DNA from: Polyangiaceae bacterium
GTDB lineage: Bacteria; Myxococcota_A; Polyangia; Polyangiales; Polyangiaceae
Direction of reading: 5' to 3'
Assembly: GCA_019637295.1 (NCBI GenBank)
Contig: JAHBVX010000001.1
Location: forward strand, 37,501 to 101,500
DNA length: 64,000 nucleotides
Shown here: positions 61,773 to 64,000 of the stretch, one piece after another
How positions within the stretch are numbered: the stretch's first letter is position 1
How the letters are laid out: every line of letters begins with the position of its first letter
Made by a program: the position numbers and the translations under genes
Notes under the pieces: generated by a model
What the model saw: the letters and a program-made list of their open reading frames with translations, nothing else
Told to the model about the DNA's origin: nothing
The model's database searches: none

Positions 61773-63127
61773 TGCTCCACCTCCGTGACGTGCCGTACCG
61801 TGTCGTAGATCTCGTCGACGGTCGGGAGGATCCCGCCCATGTGTCGTAGGTGATGAATGGGTATTCCGCCGATGTTCGCCTTCTGCAGGGCGAGTCGCAG
61901 TTCGTCTTCCAACTGTCCGTCGCTGGCCTCGACCACGACCAGGCGTTCAGCCCGCTTCAGCGGTTCGCGCAGCGCATCGATGGGGAACGGCCAGAGCGTG
62001 ACTGGCTGAAACAGGCCCGCGCTCCGACCCTCACGCCGCAGCCGCGCGGTGGCGGCCTTGGCCATGCGGGCCGGTGTCCCCGCGGCGATGATGAGCGTGT
62101 GTGCGCCCTCGGCCCGGTACGTGGCGGAGCGCTGCTCGCGCCGCTCCATCTCTCGGTACTTCGCGCTGATGCGCTCGTTGTGTCGCTCGAGCTCGGCCCA
62201 GTCCTGCAGGATGGACGTATTCAGGTTGCCTTTGTGCGCCTTGTCTCCCCACACGGCCCAGCCGGGCAGGCCGGGCTCGATCATCGAGTCCGGCAGCGAG
62301 ACCCGCCCGGTGATTTGTCCCAGATAGCCGTCGGCCGCGACGACGACGGGGTTTCGGTAGCGGAACGCCAGCTCGAAGGCGGCGAACGTGAGGTCGAGCA
62401 TCTCCTGGGGCGAGGTCGGCGCGAGCACGATGGCGTGCGTGTTGCCGTGTCCGAGCCCGCGGCACACCAGCTTGATGTCGGATTGCTCCGGGCCGATGTA
62501 GCCGAGCCCGGGTCCTGGGCGCATCACGTTCACGAACACCCCCGGCAGCTCTGCGCCGATCAGGTACGAGATCCCCTCGAGCATCAGGCTGAAGCCGGGA
62601 GAGCTGGTGAACGTCATCGTTGGCAGACCCGCGCCTCCGCAGCCGTACATGTGGTTGACGGTGGCGACCTCACTGCACGCTTGCAGGAAAACTCCGCCGA
62701 GCTGGGGCAGGAGCCTGGCCATGAGCTCGGCTCCCTCGGTGGACGGGGTGATGGGGTAACCAAAGACGTGCCGGCAACCTGCGAGGATCGCGCCGATGGC
62801 CGCCGCATGGTTGCCCTCGAGCACGACCGGCTCGAGCTCGGGCAGCGGGATGCGTCGTGGTGGAACGCTCTCCGGTCGGCTCTGCGCGTCGGCTCTGCGC
62901 GTGAAGTCGTACTGGTGGTGTCCGAGCCCGTGTGGTTCCGGACAGGCCGTGATGCACAGACCACAGTGGTTGCACACGCCGTAGTCGATGCCCACGGGAG
63001 ACATGCCCGAGCTCTGGTTGATCTCCGCGCCCAGGGAGATGGCGTGCTTGGGGCACGCGTCGATGCAGCGGCCGCACCCCTTGCACAGCTCCGGGTTGAG
63101 CACGACCTCGGCGCGTTCCTGGGCCAT
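61769..63127 (-). CDS. 2-oxoacid:ferredoxin oxidoreductase alpha subunit with N-terminal 2x[4Fe-4S]
   Basis: About 452 residues from ATG 63127. Residues 10-65 hold two ferredoxin motifs, 'CKGCGRCIDACP' and 'CNHCGLCITACP'. The alpha (pyrimidine-binding) domain follows with 'GNHAAAIGAILAGCRHVFGY' and 'PITPSTEGAELMARLLPQLG'. Then come 'VNHMYGCGGAGLPTMTFTSS' and 'MRPGPGLGYIGPEQSD', and a C-terminal transketolase-like end ('TLWPFPIDALREPL'). The frame is open to 63205, but those 26 residues lack homology, and TAGTGC lies 7 nt before ATG 63127. It forms an operon with the beta-gamma fusion. Confidence 0.93.
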   Translation of the reverse strand: MAQERAEVVLNPELCKGCGRCIDACPKHAISLGAEINQSSGMSPVGIDYGVCNHCGLCITACPEPHGLGHHQYDFTRRADAQSRPESVPPRRIPLPELEPVVLEGNHAAAIGAILAGCRHVFGYPITPSTEGAELMARLLPQLGGVFLQACSEVATVNHMYGCGGAGLPTMTFTSSPGFSLMLEGISYLIGAELPGVFVNVMRPGPGLGYIGPEQSDIKLVCRGLGHGNTHAIVLAPTSPQEMLDLTFAAFELAFRYRNPVVVAADGYLGQITGRVSLPDSMIEPGLPGWAVWGDKAHKGNLNTSILQDWAELERHNERISAKYREMERREQRSATYRAEGAHTLIIAAGTPARMAKAATARLRREGRSAGLFQPVTLWPFPIDALREPLKRAERLVVVEASDGQLEDELRLALQKANIGGIPIHHLRHMGGILPTVDEIYDTVRHVTEVEH

Positions 63128-63249
63128 GTGAGGAGCACTAGCGCACTCGCGGGATGACGCCGTCGCGAACGACCCGAGCGGCGTCGTCGAGTTGACGTCC
63201 GTCAAGCGCGGGACTGGCCGCCCTGCACGTAGCGGCGTATGCGCCGGGG

Positions 63250-64000
63250 ATGACCAGCGAGCGAAGGCGTGGCGGAACCCTCGGCGATCGTCCGCTCCGC
63301 CCCGAGAGCTTGATGCCGAGCTATGGCTATCGACCGGAGTTGTCCGAGGGAGCGCTCAAGTGCCCCATCTTCCAGACCTCGACCTTCGTGTTCGAGAGCG
63401 CCGAGGCGGGCAAGGCGTTCTTCGAGTTGGCGTACGGCCTGCGTGAGCCCGGTCCCGGCGAGAGCATCGGCCTGATCTATTCCCGGCTGAACAACCCGGA
63501 CCTCGAGGTGCTCGAGGATCGCCTGGCGCTATGGGACGAGGCAGAGTCGTGTGCGGTGTTCGTATCGGGCATGGCGGCGATCAGCACGACGGCCATCGCG
63601 CTCTTGCAGCCCGGCGAGCTCGTGCTCTTCAGCGAGCCCTTGTACGGCGGGACCGACTACTTCCTCTCCAAGGTCTTGGCCAAGCTCGGCATCAGGACCG
63701 TCGGCTTCCCCGCGGGTTGCTCCGGCGATGAAATGGAAGCCGTGCTCGAGGCCTCCGGCCGAGCGGACGCTCTGCGCTTGATCTTCGTCGAGACTCCCGC
63801 GAACCCGACGAACGCGCTGGTGGACATCGAAGCGTGCGTCGCCCTCGCGCGTCGCCGAAGCTCGACCGGGCGCCCTGTCTTGGTGGCCGTCGACAACACC
63901 TTTCTAGGCCCGCTGTGGCAGCACCCCTTGAAGCATGGAGCGGATCTCGTCCTCTACTCCGCCACCAAGTACATCGGCGGTCACAGCGACGTCATCGCGG
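63250..64000 (+). CDS. Cys/Met-metabolism PLP-dependent enzyme, partial (runs off the window)
   Basis: The first 250 codons of an enzyme of the cystathionine gamma-synthase/methionine gamma-lyase family. Seen: 'CPIFQTSTFVFESAEAGKAF', 'YSRLNNPDLEVLEDRLALWD', 'FVSGMAAISTTAIALLQPGE', 'FVETPANPTNALVDIEA', 'VAVDNTFLGPLWQHPLKHGA' and the cofactor Lys in 'SATKYIGGHSD' (residue 240). The internal Y-S-R and N-x-P-x-N-P-T motifs are typical. A 2-oxobutyrate-producing lyase next to a 2-oxoacid:ferredoxin oxidoreductase would be a sensible pair, but the genes are divergent and the reaction is not proven. ATG 63250 has TATGCG ending 6 nt upstream. The frame is open at the window end. Confidence 0.9.
   Translation, partial: MTSERRRGGTLGDRPLRPESLMPSYGYRPELSEGALKCPIFQTSTFVFESAEAGKAFFELAYGLREPGPGESIGLIYSRLNNPDLEVLEDRLALWDEAESCAVFVSGMAAISTTAIALLQPGELVLFSEPLYGGTDYFLSKVLAKLGIRTVGFPAGCSGDEMEAVLEASGRADALRLIFVETPANPTNALVDIEACVALARRRSSTGRPVLVAVDNTFLGPLWQHPLKHGADLVLYSATKYIGGHSDVIA

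Overview
The window looks like a chromosome segment from a high-GC Myxococcota bacterium, most likely order Polyangiales. The evidence is the GC-rich coding style, the many secreted lipoproteins with Gly/Ser linkers or Cys-rich modules, two C-termini resembling the MYXO-CTERM sorting tail, an ECF sigma/FecR locus, and homogentisate-type aromatic catabolism. No prophage, CRISPR array, insertion sequence or integron was seen. All assignments come from reading the sequence; no database search was possible.

Layout. 1-880: 3' end of an rRNA operon (23S, 5S, terminator). 955-7250: an unknown protein, an acyl-CoA carboxylase carboxyltransferase with a biotin carrier protein, an AsmA-like/GT51 peptidoglycan glycosyltransferase, and a tRNA-Arg(ACG)-tadA unit. 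7249-18450: an AroE-like dehydrogenase, a gene-free stretch that folds like a small RNA, a CxxCH lipoprotein divergent from a PDZ-thioredoxin lipoprotein, a subtilase, gpmI, and envelope or unknown proteins. 18513-24438: a thioesterase, a compact tyrosine-degradation operon (fumarylacetoacetase-family hydrolase, maiA, hppD, hmgA) and a GlcD-type flavoenzyme. 24479-34007: a Cys-rich repeat lipoprotein, a membrane protein-mutL-miaA unit, a zinc-ribbon protein, rplU-rpmA-HAD phosphatase, a GGS-repeat lipoprotein and glutamate dehydrogenase.

34218-37053 is a three-gene ECF sigma-FecR/TPR-outer-membrane-protein operon. 37082-48338 is dominated by secreted proteins (DUF4397-like, VWA, SUMF1, TIMP-like, Cys-rich, jelly-roll, FG-GAP) around a B12-binding radical SAM enzyme. 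48448-51670 holds a paired acyl-CoA dehydrogenase set and a methyltransferase. 51702-56476 holds a VapBC module, a Cys-rich lipoprotein, an ABC exporter, a TerB-like protein and an orphan MazF-like toxin. 56558-58316 has an FHA-GAF protein and a lipoprotein. 58317-60347 is a decay zone with three broken genes around an intact DUF2071 gene. 60348-64000 holds a two-protein 2-oxoacid:ferredoxin oxidoreductase and the start of a Cys/Met-metabolism PLP enzyme.

The strongest pattern across the window is in the promoters. At least 15 genes have a TAnnnT (-10-like) hexamer ending only 6-11 nt before the start codon, which implies leaderless or near-leaderless mRNAs. Operonic genes instead overlap by ATGA/TGATG, and a minority have ordinary GGAGG leaders. 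This pattern was used to choose several start codons.
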